Shown piece after piece: positions 31,150 to 42,075 of a DNA stretch of 64,000 nucleotides. The stretch is from Trichobilharzia regenti (Eukaryota; Platyhelminthes; Trematoda; Strigeidida; Schistosomatidae), in contig OX235268.1 in the NCBI GenBank assembly GCA_944472135.2, positions 9,058,589-9,122,588 on the forward strand. The letters run 5' to 3'. A program made the position numbers and the translations under genes. The notes under the pieces are model-generated. The model saw nothing but the letters and a program-made list of their open reading frames with translations. It was not told the origin of the DNA and ran no database searches. Numbering within the stretch: the first letter of the stretch is position 1; every line of letters begins with the position of its first letter.

Positions 31150-32251
31150 ATAAAAGGGCTTCAACAATACCACATCTCCACTTTGTTCTGTTTTCTGCCA
31201 ACCTCTTCAGCTGAGGCCACAATTGACCAAACTCTCTCATCTCTCTTCATCACACGATCTCCTCCATGTCACTGTTTCATCAACTACCCACTTGTCACTT
31301 CTCATTTGGATTCCACTCGAGGGCCTGGCGTGAGATGTCATTCGTCGGCCTCCTCAATGTATGCTCGATCAATCTCCATTTCCTCCTATAATTTTATTGA
31401 GCGATCGGCTCTTGGTTGGTTTGTTCCAACAGTTTTTTGTTATTAATTCTTTCTGGCCATTTGATCTTTAGTATGGAACGATGGCAGCTGTTGATGAAAG
31501 TCTCCAATGTGTTGGAAATCCTTTTCATAACGGGCGTACAATGCAAATTTCGAACCCGTATAGAAGAATCAATTGACTGACTTCACATTTCTGTTGAAAA
31601 TCCGAACCTTGTGTTCCTTATGCTGAGTGTGGAAGATTTTCAAACTCCTTTCAGGGTGATGAGGGCGTATCTTGACTTTTCGATACTCTTTGGTTGGCTT
31701 CAACATCTTCATCCGTTTCTACTGCCTGTAGTTGAAACAATACTGCCTAGCCAGATATATGAAGGAGGCGAACTCTATTAAATCTTTCCTGTTGATGGTG
31801 ACTGGTTCTGGCGGTTGTTGTTGGTGTTCATTGGTTAAGTATCTTCATCATCTCCGTCTTCTCTATGTTCACCTGAAGTCCTGCTTTCACTGCCATCCTC
31901 TTCAGCCAGTTTGTTGGTTTCCATCTGCAAGTCTTCGAGTTTGTGTGACATTACACATATATCATCCACGGGCGAAATCCAGATATTCTAGAGAGTCTTC
32001 TTATCGGTTGTCCAGAGTATTCCTGACTCCTTGCTCCTCACAGTGTGATGCATAATCCAGTCCACCACAATTAAGAATATCATCGTGGATGATAATAGGC
32101 AGTTAGCTTGTCTTACTCGTGTATGCACTTCGAAAGCCTCTCTGAGGTTTCCGTTGTGGATCAATTGACACTCCAGTTTACTGTATCCTCCTTTATGAAA
32201 TGACTAGCTGCCTATGATCATAGATGTCTGTGTTAGGTGGTGGTATGATAA
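31150..32251 (-). mobile_element. RTE2 fragment, RT end to C-terminal part (unit A)
   Basis: Minus strand: NGNLREAFEVHTRVRQANCL then FLIVVDWIMHHTVR (RT thumb side, about 32,190-32,050), DICVMSHKLEDLQMETNKLA, LQVNIEKTKMMKILNQ, ETDEDVEANQ and a tail to the ARQAL-like region near 31,330. Stops and frameshifts throughout. Duplicate in unit B at about 54,423-55,521. Confidence 0.7.
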
Positions 32252-32373
32252 GGTGAGTAATATTTAAGTTAGGCATCGAGTGTTAGGTAAGAAGTGGAAA
32301 TCAGTTTATGCAGTTTCGAAGCTACATAGACAGAGATGATTAGAACATGTTCTACGCATGATAGGCTATCACC

Positions 32374-35300
32374 TAACCAAGAAGGAAACATCGTAGTGGT
32401 TGGCAGAGAGCTCTCAAACGTACACCAATACACTTAACTACGGTCCCCGTCATAATGAACTCAAACTGTCGCTCTCTACCAAATAAGATAATGTATCTAC
32501 AATCCCTGATGTCAACTGATACGTATCATAACACTGCCATAATCGCATTACAAGAAACGTGGTTGCATGAACTGTATGATGACAACCTTATCTCACTAAA
32601 GGACTTTATTTTATTTCGACAAGACCGTCAATGTTGTAATAAGAAAAATGGTGGTGGCGTTGCAACTTTTATTCACTCCAAATGGTCTGTCTCAAATAAC
32701 ATCTGCTTCACCTTCTCAAATGACTTCATTGACTGTATTACTGTCAAATGTCGCCCCAAACACCTCCCCAAATATCAACAATTCTATATTACAAACATGT
32801 ACATTTCTCCTAGTTGCTCTCCATCTGATCTATCTAATTTTGCTGATGAATTCACCATGTTTGCTGCTGCCAACTTCGACAACTCTCTATCCGTTATTAC
32901 TGGAGACTTCAACACATCAGATTGCTCCTTTCTTGAAGCTCTTGGTCACACAAATATAGTCAAATTTCCCACTCGACTTGACAAAACCCTTGACTTGGTT
33001 TTTACCAATGATGAAGGAGTATATGAAACACGTAGACGTTCACCGATACATAACTCCGATCACTGCATTGTCCGCGTTTTGCCAAAAATATACAGCAAAA
33101 CACATATTAAAATCTTCTCACACCTGTCTACGAAAGCACAAGAAAGAAGCTACACATCTGACAACTTACTCAATCTAAGATGCATGTTAAAAGATACCAA
33201 CTGGGATCTATTCTATGAAAGTACATTAGATGACTCAATCACCAATATAATGGATTATCTTAAGTTCTGCCTTGACATATGCTGTCCCAAACAAACACTG
33301 TTCAAACGCCTCGACCGCTTCTCGTCTCCCCATCTCAAACAACTTCGCAGGCAAAAAGAAATGTTATATAAATGCAAAGACAAGTTAGGACTTAAAAAGA
33401 TAAATGCTCAAATCAAATCTGAAATCAAAAATCTTAATGCTATCTATAACCAAACACTTTTATCATGCAAATCTCCAAACAGCATGTGGAAACTTTTCAA
33501 TGAAATTACTGGCAATAGTAAGCGATGTAATGTTTTTCCCTCTTGTGATGTTAATGCTCTTAATCTGTCTTTTATACGCTCTCCTTCTACCATAACCACT
33601 TCTAATGTTACCAATCTTGTAGCTGATAACTTCCAGGACTTCAATACTCTCGATGTTTTGAAATGTCTTAAAACTCTTAAGCCCTCACATAGTCTTGGCC
33701 CTGATGGCATACCTGCATATGTCCTAAAACAATGTGCAGATGCTTTATGTTCTCCTCTAACTAATATCCTAAATGCTTCTTTCTCCGAAAACGTTGTACC
33801 TGTTCCATGGAAAGACATTAAAATAGTCCCTGTCCCTAAACCTGGAAATAGCAAGAACGTAAAGTTCAGACCCATCGCCATCACTTCCCCGTTTCTAAAG
33901 CTCATGGAAAAACTAATACTTCTTAAACTCGAACCCTCCCTTAAAAGCTTCGAAGACCCCAAACAATTTGCCTACAGACAGGGTAGGAGTACTTTAGACG
34001 CTGCAGCCGTCTTACACAACAGTATTGTCTCATCATTAGACAAAGGTGCCAAATATGTCCGCTGCACGTTTCTTGACTTTACTTCTGCTTTCGACTCTGT
34101 ACCTAGAAGTCTCTTGCTAAATAAGCTCTCCATGACACAAACCGAGTCCTGGGTCACTAACTGGTTGCATTCCTACTTTTCAAACAGAATGCAGTACACC
34201 GTATACAAAGGTCAATCCTCCTCTGCTGTGCTCACTGAATCTGGTGTCCCCCAAGGTGCTGTACTCTCCCCACTTCTCTTTTCATTCTTCCTACATGACC
34301 TACCGTCTTCAAATGATATTAACTTTGTCAAATATGCTGATGACCTAACTGTATCTTTACCTGTCAAATGTCAAAATGACTGCTCTAAACTAAATGGCTT
34401 CTTATCAGAAATTAGCCAATGGTCCAAGGAAAACGGTCTAACCTTAAACCCCTCCAAATGCCAAACAGTTAATTTCACCTTTAGGCATAAATCTGACCTA
34501 AACAAACTGGTTAGCGCTCACGAGGTGTGCAACATAGATGGCACTGAAATAGAAACTAAGTCGGAAATTAAATACCTAGGCGTCACTCTATCTTCTGATC
34601 TTTCCTGGTCGTCTCATATCTTGACGATTTCCAAGAAAATATACCGTCTTACCTTCTACATCAAGAAGTTAAGACATTCTGGTGTAACCCAACCCTTACT
34701 ACTACAATTTGTTAACTCCCGTATTCTGCCTATAATTCTCTATTGCTCCCCCTTAGTCTTTCCTGGGCTATTGAAGAAAGACTATACCTTATTACGTAGG
34801 ATGTTAAAGGTTGTCAGCAGGGTAAGCAGTTTACCACTTAGCCAGCTTGTTAACATTCTGGTGGACAGGCACATGGACTCATGTGAAAAATGGGCGAAGT
34901 CCATTTTATCTGACTCACAACACCCTCTACACTCACAACTCTCCCCATGTATCTCTTCAGGGAAAACAAGAAGTCTATATAGGAAACTATATGCCCGCAC
35001 TAGTAAGTACAAAAACTCATCCATACCCTACCTAGCCCGTGTTCTGTGTGATAAAGAATGCATCAGGCATGAAACCTTTAACTTATTAAATAGTCACTAG
35101 AACCAATGAATCTCGTCTTTCCAACTCACATCATTTATAGGTACAACGTTTTTTTTTCTTGCTTTGCATTCTGTATTTATTTTTGTTATGTGCTGTTTTG
35201 TTTCTCTCTTCCTTGCAAACTCTACTTAAAACATTCTTGTTCGTTCTTTTACACTCTGTATATCTCGACCATTTTGCTATCGCTTACGCCAGTAAATATG

Positions 35301-35515
35301 CTAGTAGTATCTACTTTTCTAACACCTTCAAACATTTTAATTTTGGCTTTGCTACCGACATACTAATATGTTGTTGAGATAATCTTTAATCTATGTAGAA
35401 CTTTATTTATTGTTAATGTAAAAACTGGATGCAATATTGTAGTAAAATGCTGAGAATTCCATTCTGTATCACAAGTACTGATTTGGAATAAAGCTTATAT
35501 AATAATAATAATACC
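32374..35515 (+). mobile_element. CR1-like LINE, insertion present in unit A only
   Basis: Unit B reads straight through the empty site at 55,640-55,644 (CTATCACC then TTCCTTG). In A, ACC stands at both edges (32,371-32,373 and 35,513-35,515), a 3-bp target duplication or micro-homology. The element has a short leader, one long open frame, and a 0.4-kb 3' UTR ending AATAATAATAATA. No ORF1 is seen, so it is probably 5'-truncated just before the endonuclease. The intact frame and empty site show a recent insertion. Confidence 0.88.
32455..35100 (+). CDS. CR1-like LINE ORF2: apurinic endonuclease and reverse transcriptase
   Basis: An uninterrupted frame of 881 codons. The endonuclease shows N2 region NSNCRSL, LQETWLH (E34), TGDFNTSD (150-155) and HNSDHC (199-204), the metal and catalytic positions of APE-type nucleases. 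The RT shows VKFRPIAITSP, FLDFTSAFDSVP (about 540), GVPQGAVLSPLLFSFF, KYADDLTVSL (YADD at 627-630) and KYLGVTLSSDLSW. The C-terminus (VNILVDRHMDSCEKWAKSIL to NLLNSH) is shared by CR1 fragments here. It would nick target DNA and prime reverse transcription of its own RNA. The frame is open about 75 bases upstream of the ATG, so the true start may be lost. The most intact LINE gene in the window. Confidence 0.88.
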   Translation: MNSNCRSLPNKIMYLQSLMSTDTYHNTAIIALQETWLHELYDDNLISLKDFILFRQDRQCCNKKNGGGVATFIHSKWSVSNNICFTFSNDFIDCITVKCRPKHLPKYQQFYITNMYISPSCSPSDLSNFADEFTMFAAANFDNSLSVITGDFNTSDCSFLEALGHTNIVKFPTRLDKTLDLVFTNDEGVYETRRRSPIHNSDHCIVRVLPKIYSKTHIKIFSHLSTKAQERSYTSDNLLNLRCMLKDTNWDLFYESTLDDSITNIMDYLKFCLDICCPKQTLFKRLDRFSSPHLKQLRRQKEMLYKCKDKLGLKKINAQIKSEIKNLNAIYNQTLLSCKSPNSMWKLFNEITGNSKRCNVFPSCDVNALNLSFIRSPSTITTSNVTNLVADNFQDFNTLDVLKCLKTLKPSHSLGPDGIPAYVLKQCADALCSPLTNILNASFSENVVPVPWKDIKIVPVPKPGNSKNVKFRPIAITSPFLKLMEKLILLKLEPSLKSFEDPKQFAYRQGRSTLDAAAVLHNSIVSSLDKGAKYVRCTFLDFTSAFDSVPRSLLLNKLSMTQTESWVTNWLHSYFSNRMQYTVYKGQSSSAVLTESGVPQGAVLSPLLFSFFLHDLPSSNDINFVKYADDLTVSLPVKCQNDCSKLNGFLSEISQWSKENGLTLNPSKCQTVNFTFRHKSDLNKLVSAHEVCNIDGTEIETKSEIKYLGVTLSSDLSWSSHILTISKKIYRLTFYIKKLRHSGVTQPLLLQFVNSRILPIILYCSPLVFPGLLKKDYTLLRRMLKVVSRVSSLPLSQLVNILVDRHMDSCEKWAKSILSDSQHPLHSQLSPCISSGKTRSLYRKLYARTSKYKNSSIPYLARVLCDKECIRHETFNLLNSH

Positions 35516-35561
35516 TTCCTTGACGGGCTATGTTATCTGTAATAGGATTGATTCGGTTTTG

Positions 35562-35732
35562 TTTTTTGATTACAGCTTGATTCCACACCGTATTTTTGGT
35601 ACAAGTATGAAATTTTCAGCATGTGATATCGCTAGCCTAAATTTTGCAGGCCAACCATAGATATCAGGTGTGCGTCAGCGTACCATGTGCATGGTCGGTG
35701 AGAGTCCTAACCGCTATGTCGCTGACTCACAG
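35562..35732 (-). mobile_element. SINE-1 copy, internally deleted (unit A)
   Basis: The body and tail match SINE-1, but the tRNA-like part is short: the B-box region is replaced by GTGTGCGTCAGCGTACCATG. The box A side survives. It sits inside RTE1; duplicate at 55,689-55,859. Confidence 0.7.
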
Positions 35733-36194
35733 AGCTAATGGTGGTCAAAACAAAACATGGCTTCATCAGTCAATGAAATCCATAACATTTAGTGGGGGCC
35801 AACCACGTAAGTAGGTGTAGACTGCCAGACTGTTTCAGGTCCTCAGACTGGTAAGAACCATTGACGGCTGGAGACTATCTTTGATGGCGCAGATGCATCT
35901 AGTCTCTATGAAATACCATATCAAAAACAACCCTATAGTTTTTCATGTTAATTCTCTTTCTCCCTTACATTTTTGCCTACTATTGTTCATTTGAAACATT
36001 TGTTTTCTCTCCCTTTTGACTTCATTTGTCTGCTTTATAGATTGTGGCAGCCGGAATTTCTTGACTTCTTTGCAACGTCGTATGTCAGAACCAGTCAGTC
36101 AGCACCCGGGAATCATACTGTTCATCAGAAAGACTATGTGAAATAGAGCTCTTATTATGACTGGCATAATTACCACTAGTGTTATTGTAAATTA

Positions 36195-36430
36195 TGATGA
36201 TTTAAGGGTTGGTCACGAAAGGACTGATATCAGTTACGCAGTCGGTGAAAACCAGGGAGTACTGGACAGCTGTTTTGTCCTTGTTTGGGACTTTTCATCA
36301 ATGGGAACTCATGACCCCACCAGGGGTCAAAGCCAAAGACTTCAAATTATAAGGTGCACATGCGTCGGTGGCACACTGGTTAGGAATCTCGTCAACCATG
36401 CACATGGTCCGGGTTTCGATCCGGGTTCAT
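36195..36430. mobile_element. SINE-2 3' half (-) beside SINE-1 head (+) (unit A)
   Basis: Bases 36,195-36,345, minus strand, carry the SINE-2 3' half with a decayed hammerhead: TTGATGA, an insertion before stem II GTCC/GGAC, and AAAA where GAAA belongs. Bases 36,363-36,430, plus strand, carry the SINE-1 tRNA-like head with A box TGGCACACTGG and GGGTTTCGATCC. The head ends abruptly at the PLE-C tail. Duplicate at about 56,323-56,558. Confidence 0.65.
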
Positions 36431-37214
36431 CAAAAGACATATACCCCAAGCCAACCTATCGGACCAAAAGCCCCCAAGGAAACCACAAAGAAAATCGCCT
36501 TACTACATATAAAGGATGTCTCGGAAATCACTACAAGACTCTTCAAACATTTAGGAATTGACGTCGTACACAAACCAACAAAGTAACTTCACCTAACTGG
36601 CTCTATGTCAACCAAAAGACTCAACAGCGAACGAAGATAAAACCAACATCATCTACAAAATATAAATTGTAACAACTGAGAAAAACACAACATTGGCCAA
36701 AGTGGACGTCCCCTTCATCTTCGTATCCATGAGCATAAGCTAGTCGTCAAAGGACACGATATCCACTCCCTCATATCACTCACTACATACAGACAACCAC
36801 GGACATCGATTCGACTGAGACAACGTTCACATATTAGACAGAGAAAACACCAAGAATGCTAGAGAATTTTCAGAAGCCTACCCGGTATTCCAGTGAATCA
36901 TCAATCAATAGACACATCGAGATCAACAAAATTTATCAACTGACAAGAAAGAAACCTCACACAGACAAAGGGTCAAAGTTCAAGTCAAAGATACAATCAG
37001 TTCCAAAACAGGTAGCCTAGAAGGTGTAAAAACAGACAAAAACAACCAATCACGTCCAAGGTGGTCACCGAACAAGAGAGATGATTAATAAACTCGTGGA
37101 GAAATCTTAAAGCTCACTTCAGTAAATTGAAATATGCGCTGAATATGTCGCCTAGTAGGGTGTTGGAAGCTTCGCAAATTAACTAACCAGCTCAGAGAAC
37201 ACAACCATACCAAA
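36431..37214 (+). mobile_element. PLE-C 3' part (unit A)
   Basis: Matches 4363-5121 closely, from ACATATACCCC through the decayed endonuclease to CAGCTCAGAGAACACAACC. RT absent. Its end AACCATACCAAAA defines the PLE-C 3' terminus together with the 5.1-kb copy. Duplicate at 56,559-57,310. Confidence 0.7.
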
Positions 37215-37799
37215 AATGCTTCGCTGGACTACTCGAATATTCTTTTCAAGGACTTTGCGATCCTTCTTTTAAGCATGTCGGCAGCTAATTCACTTCTCAT
37301 TTCAACATTCACATAAAATAATTTTTTTGCCTATGAAACGTGAGAGATATTCATTTTTGATTATAGCATATAGCATACATATACGCAATGATTATAACCA
37401 TACACGTTTGGTCAAAATTCAATTATTACCATGGTCATATAATATATATGTGATTATACATTAGTGCATCTTGAAGATAAAATCGTTGAGAAGAGTCTCT
37501 TCTCTGAATCATTTGTTTCCTATTTCTATAAGTCCATGGTTTCCACTGATTCTCCAACTGAAATTCTTTTGTGATGTATCTTAAAATCAATAAAATCAAT
37601 ACAAACCAATACTTGAACATTATGAGTATTATTGTCATTAAATGAGTATTCATTGTGTCTTACTACTCATTTCGTTTAGTAGTGTATTTATTTAGTACAT
37701 AATAAATTTGATTTTCATCATTAATAGAAATCATGCTGGTATATAACAATAATTAGTTTTAACTGATTAAAAATGCCAATTAAAATTGTTTTTAAACTG
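37215..37799. other. Spacer with a PLE-A-like terminal repeat near 37,460-37,530
   Basis: CATCTTGAAGATAAAATCG and GAGAAGAGTCTCTTCTCTGAA mark a decayed terminal repeat in plus orientation. No coding sequence seen. Duplicate at 57,311-57,894. Confidence 0.45.
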
Positions 37800-38531
37800 A
37801 ACAAAGAATACTCTTTTCGATAACCCCTTCATCATCAGGCTCTACGGTTATATATCCATCCATTATAGTGAATGAATGAATGAATTAGTGTTATGAACAA
37901 CATTATTGTTGTTTTAACAACATCGAATCAATAATATTGATAGATTACAGCTCAACGACAGCATCAGCATAAAATAATAAACTGAATATCAGAAAAATTA
38001 GGAAAGATAATATTACAAATTCATGAATTTACAGTCACTACTGAAGGCCAGCGAGGACAGTAGTAGTGGCTGGCTACACTTGCTTCTTCCGAACACAGAA
38101 CACTGCTTGTTTGAGGCGAATTGCAATCGCCTCTGTTGTTTGGAGCATGCGGTTCTTCGATAATTTAGGCAATTTATTAGACACCTGGTAGATTATAAAG
38201 AAGGATTATTCCACGCTAGCTGCCAATATAACTCGCTCCGCCACAAGCGCAGTTGGATTAGTAGATACAGTTAGAAATGGCCAGCTAGTTTAGGTACTTT
38301 ATCTTTCAGTCGAGGTAGCACCATCGGTCGTGTAGAGAATAATACGTGTAGTTCGCCAGTATTATGTTGATGCCATTGAGTTGTAATCTATCAATATTAT
38401 TGATTCGATGTTATTTAAACAGCAACATGAATGTTGTTCATAACACTAATTCATTCATTCATTCATTCAGTATAAGGTACATATAACTGTAGAGCCTAAT
38501 GATGAAGTTATCGGAGAGAGTACTCTTTGTT
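37800..38531. mobile_element. PLE-A-like fragment between inverted 3' ends (unit A)
   Basis: Arms 37,800-37,966 and 38,366-38,531 are inverted copies: both hold the CGATAACCCC/GTTATCGG block, the (GAAT)n run and AATCAATAATATTGATAGATT. Between them the minus strand has SNCIY, CACGGASYIGS (GIY-YIG start), ITKLPKLSKNRMLQTTEAIA and VFCVRKKQV, with stops. The right arm is a 3'-end-only copy in opposite orientation. Duplicate at 57,895-58,623. Confidence 0.75.
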
Positions 38532-39253
38532 CAATATCCATTCTTTTGAATAATTGGTTTGTTTAAAATACTCTCAACTTTATGAAATCTTAACGCATAT
38601 AGCATAATTTTTAAAAGTACATGTACATATCTTTTAAACAAAAACAATACTTGATTCAATGTTTCAACTCCCTTCTGTAATTAACACCTAATTCAATGTG
38701 TCAATAGTATGTTGATTACCTTAGATGTTATAGCAACCTCATAAGTTTTCTACATTACTCAAGTGATTAATGAGTAATTTTAAAGACTACTTAAAGTAGT
38801 TTGCAAATCATTCAGAAACTTTTGTACATTTCAGTCAACTAACTGAAGGATAAAACGACTGCGCAACCTGTGATTAATTTGTAGAAATTAGTCAATGATA
38901 CTTGAGAATAGTCACTAATGACCAAAGTAAGTGAAAGATGTGATTTCTGACTACGTCACTAAGAAATGAAGATGACAGGTATACATCTAACAGATGTACC
39001 TCAACTTGAATTAAAAAAACTTGAGTACACTGCTTGACGTCCATCAGCATGAAACATTCATTAACAGGGTGAAAACTAAATACACACGTATAAAAGTTTG
39101 TAACTATTTAATTCAATTCGGACTTTGACGCTGCTTGATTGGACTGGAGTGTTCGGACTCAGGTTGATATGTTGGCTCCACACTTCGATCCAGTCAATCA
39201 AAGAGAAAATTAAAACTGAATTAAAAATAAATAATACCTGACACCTACTGGAG
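38532..39253. other. No recognised feature
   Basis: AT-rich, no open frame of note, no repeat family recognised. Duplicate in unit B. Confidence 0.45.
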
Positions 39254-39500
39254 GAAAGGTGGCTCTCGTGTTCAGAGTGGATTGGTGGATGGCGCGTCAG
39301 AATTTGAATCGATGGGTGCCCTCTGTTCGAGCCTCATTGGGTGGAGCATCATCACTCACACAGTCACACTCACTCACTGAGGGATGTAGGTATATCCAGC
39401 TTACACTAGTGCCAAATAGGATGGAGTGTGCATCCTGGATGCCATCTACTGTCAGTCACCATCCACCGAATTAATTCGGTGTATAACTTATATGAATGTA
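39254..39500 (+). mobile_element. Smalpha-like SINE (unit A)
   Basis: The head GGTGGATGGCGCGTCAG with B-box-like TGTTCGAGCCTCATTGGGTG, then a CACTCACT run, then a hammerhead remnant and CACCATCCACC. This order is that of the schistosome Smalpha SINE family (recognised from memory). It is the clearest taxon marker in the window. Duplicate at 59,345-59,591. Confidence 0.75.
39388..39466 (+). ncRNA. Smalpha-type hammerhead remnant, inactive
   Basis: Helix I strands TATATCCAG and CTGGATGCCAT remain, and CAAATAGGAT marks the old stem II loop. The core CTGATGAG is replaced by CTTACACTAG and GAAA by GGAG. With core and GAAA lost it cannot cleave. Same state in unit B (59,479-59,557), so decay predates the duplication. 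Confidence 0.7.
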
Positions 39501-39540
39501 ATTTCTGAACGCTGTTTACTAATTTTGGAGTCTTCTCCTT

Positions 39541-40565
39541 TATGGATAAGATTTTATTTTGATAAAGTGTCACACAGTGTGTTATACAGTAATATTAACT
39601 GATGACCACATGTTTTGAGTACAAACTATTGCCACTCATAATCATATCAATTTAATGACACAACTTTCTCCTTCATTTATATACATGTGTGAAATCGATT
39701 AGATATCCGAAAAAAATCACTATGGGATAATGTGTATCCAGAAATAATAATATGAGTGTTATTGCATTACTGTTGCATGTGTTGTGTGTAAACTCAATGA
39801 ACCAGGATTTAGTAATCAACCTATCTCCCTCTCCACCTAAATAGATTACTTTTTAGAATTTTAACCCTCTTCCACCTAGCCTATTGTGTGGTTGTGTGTT
39901 ATTCCACGCAGTGTAATGAAGTGCTGAGCTTTTTTATAAATTACTCATCTTCTCGGGGTCAACCAATCTTACCTCAGCTAAATTCTTATGTTCTGACAAC
40001 CTGATTACCCCCCACCCGATCTACTAGTTTGATCTATACAGCTGACTCAAATCACAGTCATTGCAGAGTATTTTGTAAATTATATTATTTTGTTTAATTG
40101 GGTCCACCCGGTCTTTAAGCCTACAGAGACAAGCTCCGACTGAATGCAAATACCAGAAATATGGAAGATATTATTACCACCAGTCAGTCAGTCAGTCAGT
40201 CAAATCGGAGGACGATAATAAATAATCTTAAAATTCTATTTTTAATTCGATTCACGTACGTCACAACATTCTAACAAGTTACTTATTTTGACTATAAAAA
40301 CACTCGTCTTATTTCCCGTCTGATTGCAATCGATCAATAATACTCATATCATCATTTCTGAATGTAAATTATCTTATATTGATTTTGTATTCAAATGTCT
40401 AATCATCAATTCCACACAGGTATATAAATGAAGGAGAAAGTTTTGTGAGTAGTGACCTGATATGATTATGAGTGGCAATAGTTCGTACTCGAAAGGTGGT
40501 CATCAATTAATATTACTGTGTAACACACTGTGTGACAGTTTATCAAAATAAAATCTTATCCATAA
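39541..40565. mobile_element. PLE-B2 fragment between inverted 3' ends (unit A)
   Basis: Arms 39,541-39,767 and 40,328-40,565 are inverted copies with AAGATTTTATTTTGATAAA, GTGTTATACAGTAATATTAA and the TATGAGTGTTATTG block. From about 40,150 leftward the minus strand is the decayed PLE-B2 endonuclease end (it matches 10,385-10,730); from 40,150 rightward the plus strand is its 3' UTR. Duplicate at 59,632-60,655. Confidence 0.75.
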
Positions 40566-40870
40566 TGCAGTTATGTTCTGCTACAGTGCCCAATTTTTAC
40601 AATTATATCAATTTGGAGTCATATATTAATTCACATCATGTCTCATTTGCAAATATGGCCAATTTACTTTGTACATTAACTTAAGGAATTGCCTAAGGCT
40701 ACACGGATGCTAGTGAGAAGTTAACTAAACAACTAATGGCACAATCTTAATCTGCACCCATCGCTAATTTCACTTTATTCAGTGTCATATTTCATCGTAT
40801 TCTATCGGAGTGATAACGTGAAATCATATTTGGCTAACTTAATTCCTTTTAATCATAGGGAATAATAAAA
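40566..40870. other. No recognised feature
   Basis: AT-rich spacer between two PLE loci; nothing coding. Confidence 0.4.
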
Positions 40871-41870
40871 ATACGGTTACAAAGAAGAAAATTTTCTTTT
40901 CGACGAAGTCACCGTCACCTAGGCTGTACACGCATGTGTATTTATTATAAATAGATGTGAAAGTTCCAGAATAATTTCCGGTCAAGGGTCGAATTAATAA
41001 AATTACAATCAGGAATTAAAATACCATAATAAACAAGGGGGCTGAACGGATAAAACTCAAACAAAGTAGCATCATAATTACTGAGAAGACTGACTTTGAT
41101 TGTACAATTAGGGGTTAGAAATGTAGAAATAACAAAATAGGCAGACAGGATGTATGGATAAATTGTTTATGCAATGAGGGATTAAATAAGTAGAAATAAT
41201 AAAATGACAAAATAGACAGGAAGTTAGGATATGAAAACATAGTAGTGTAAATAGGGATTAAGAAAAACTTAAAAGTAACATGAATAAACTGGAAGTCACT
41301 ATTAAAAGAATTACCTGTTTATTGTGACCATGGCACGGATAAAAGTTGGACATATTTCTTTTGGATACAATACGTGGGTTCCAGCTTTTGTATGGCTAGT
41401 GCATAGCTATGCAAAGATGTTTTAATTTTACTTCCATTGATAGGTTTGATCGAATCTTGTATATGATTTAAAAGGATTTTTCGAGTAGCACTGAATGTCC
41501 TGAATTGACCAGATGTTCTGTTACTGGACTCTATATACACGTTTTCGTTTCGTTCTCCTTATCATTATTATTGATTACAGCTTGATTTCACACCGTATTT
41601 TTGGTACAGGTATGGAATTTTCAGCATGTGATATAGGTAACCCAAATTTTTCAGGCCGACTATAGATATCAGGTGTTCATCGGTAGGGGATCGAACCCCC
41701 GACCATGTGCATGATCGGCGAGTGTCATAACCGCTGTGCCACCGATACACAGGCTGGAGAGTGTTCACAAGCGCTTTTTTTCAGGTTGGTGCATGGTGCG
41801 ACCGATGTACTCAGCTGCACACGAGCAAACAGAAGCATACAAAGAGAATAGAAATAGAAGTAGCAGTTAG
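40871..41870 (-). mobile_element. PLE-A-like fragment interrupted by SINE-1 (unit A)
   Basis: Minus strand from 41,870: LYASVCSCAAEYIGRTMHQP (GIY-YIG), then SINE-1 (41,571-41,750), then the 73-codon frame 41,540-41,319 YIESSNRTSGQFRTFSATRK to CIQKKYVQLLSVPWSQ, the endonuclease end. A 3' UTR and terminal repeat (CTTCGTCGAAAAG near 40,900) follow. Duplicate at 60,961-61,950. Confidence 0.7.
41571..41750 (-). mobile_element. SINE-1 copy in PLE-A (unit A)
   Basis: Minus strand: GTGTATCGGTGG, a perfect A-box match TGGCACAGCGG, B box GGTTCGATCCC, then body and tail. The acceptor stem has one or two changes (GTGTATC, GATGAAC). Duplicate at 61,661-61,839. Confidence 0.8.
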
Positions 41871-42075
41871 AATTCATGGGCTGGTCGTTGAGAAGTCCTC
41901 TCCTAGTGGCTTAACGGTCTACAAGTTTGACTTGTAACCAGAAAGTCCTCGGTTCGACCTCCTCCCCTGTGGTCCCCTGAGTCCCAAACTCGGCCGACGA
42001 AACAGCTGTCCACTACTCTGCTTATCTGGTTTTCAATGGCTTCCTCACTAACTGATACCAATCCATCATCAAACC
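41871..42075 (+). mobile_element. SINE-2 copy, hammerhead core lost (unit A)
   Basis: Head CAGTTAGAATTCATGGGCTGG; tRNA-like block with TAGTGGCTTAACGG, GACTTGTAACCAG and B box GGTTCGACCTC; ribozyme relic CCCTGAGTCCCAAACTCGG, then CGACGAAACAGCTGTCC; 3' part ending ACCAATCCATCATCAAACC. CTGATGA is reduced to CCCTGA. Duplicate at about 61,952-62,163. Confidence 0.7.

Larger units (their letters stand above)
32252..36100 (+). mobile_element. RTE1 3' end split by a CR1 LINE and a SINE-1 (unit A)
   Basis: Pieces 32,252-32,373 (VRHRVLGKKWKSVYAVSKLH then HVLRMIGYH), 35,516-35,560 (LP-stop-RAMLSVIGLIRF) and 35,735-36,100 (NGGQNKTW..., 3' UTR) are one RTE1 tail. In unit B the first two are contiguous, so the CR1 at 32,374-35,515 is a later insertion. 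SINE-1 (35,562-35,732) is present in both units. Confidence 0.75.

Noticed and set aside
33444..33962. A 172-codon minus-strand frame under the CR1 gene
   Set aside because: An antisense shadow of the LINE ORF; no recognisable domain.
32252..36100. A CRISPR-like or regular spaced array in the repeat-dense region
   Set aside because: Repeats are dispersed retroelement pieces of unequal size and spacing, and the genome is eukaryotic.
40871..40960. Hammerhead in the PLE-A terminal repeat (GACGGTGACTTCGTCGAAAAG)
   Set aside because: The stem only forms by using core bases, and CTGATGA is absent in both units (CTAGGTGA, CTAATTGA). Not supported as a ribozyme.
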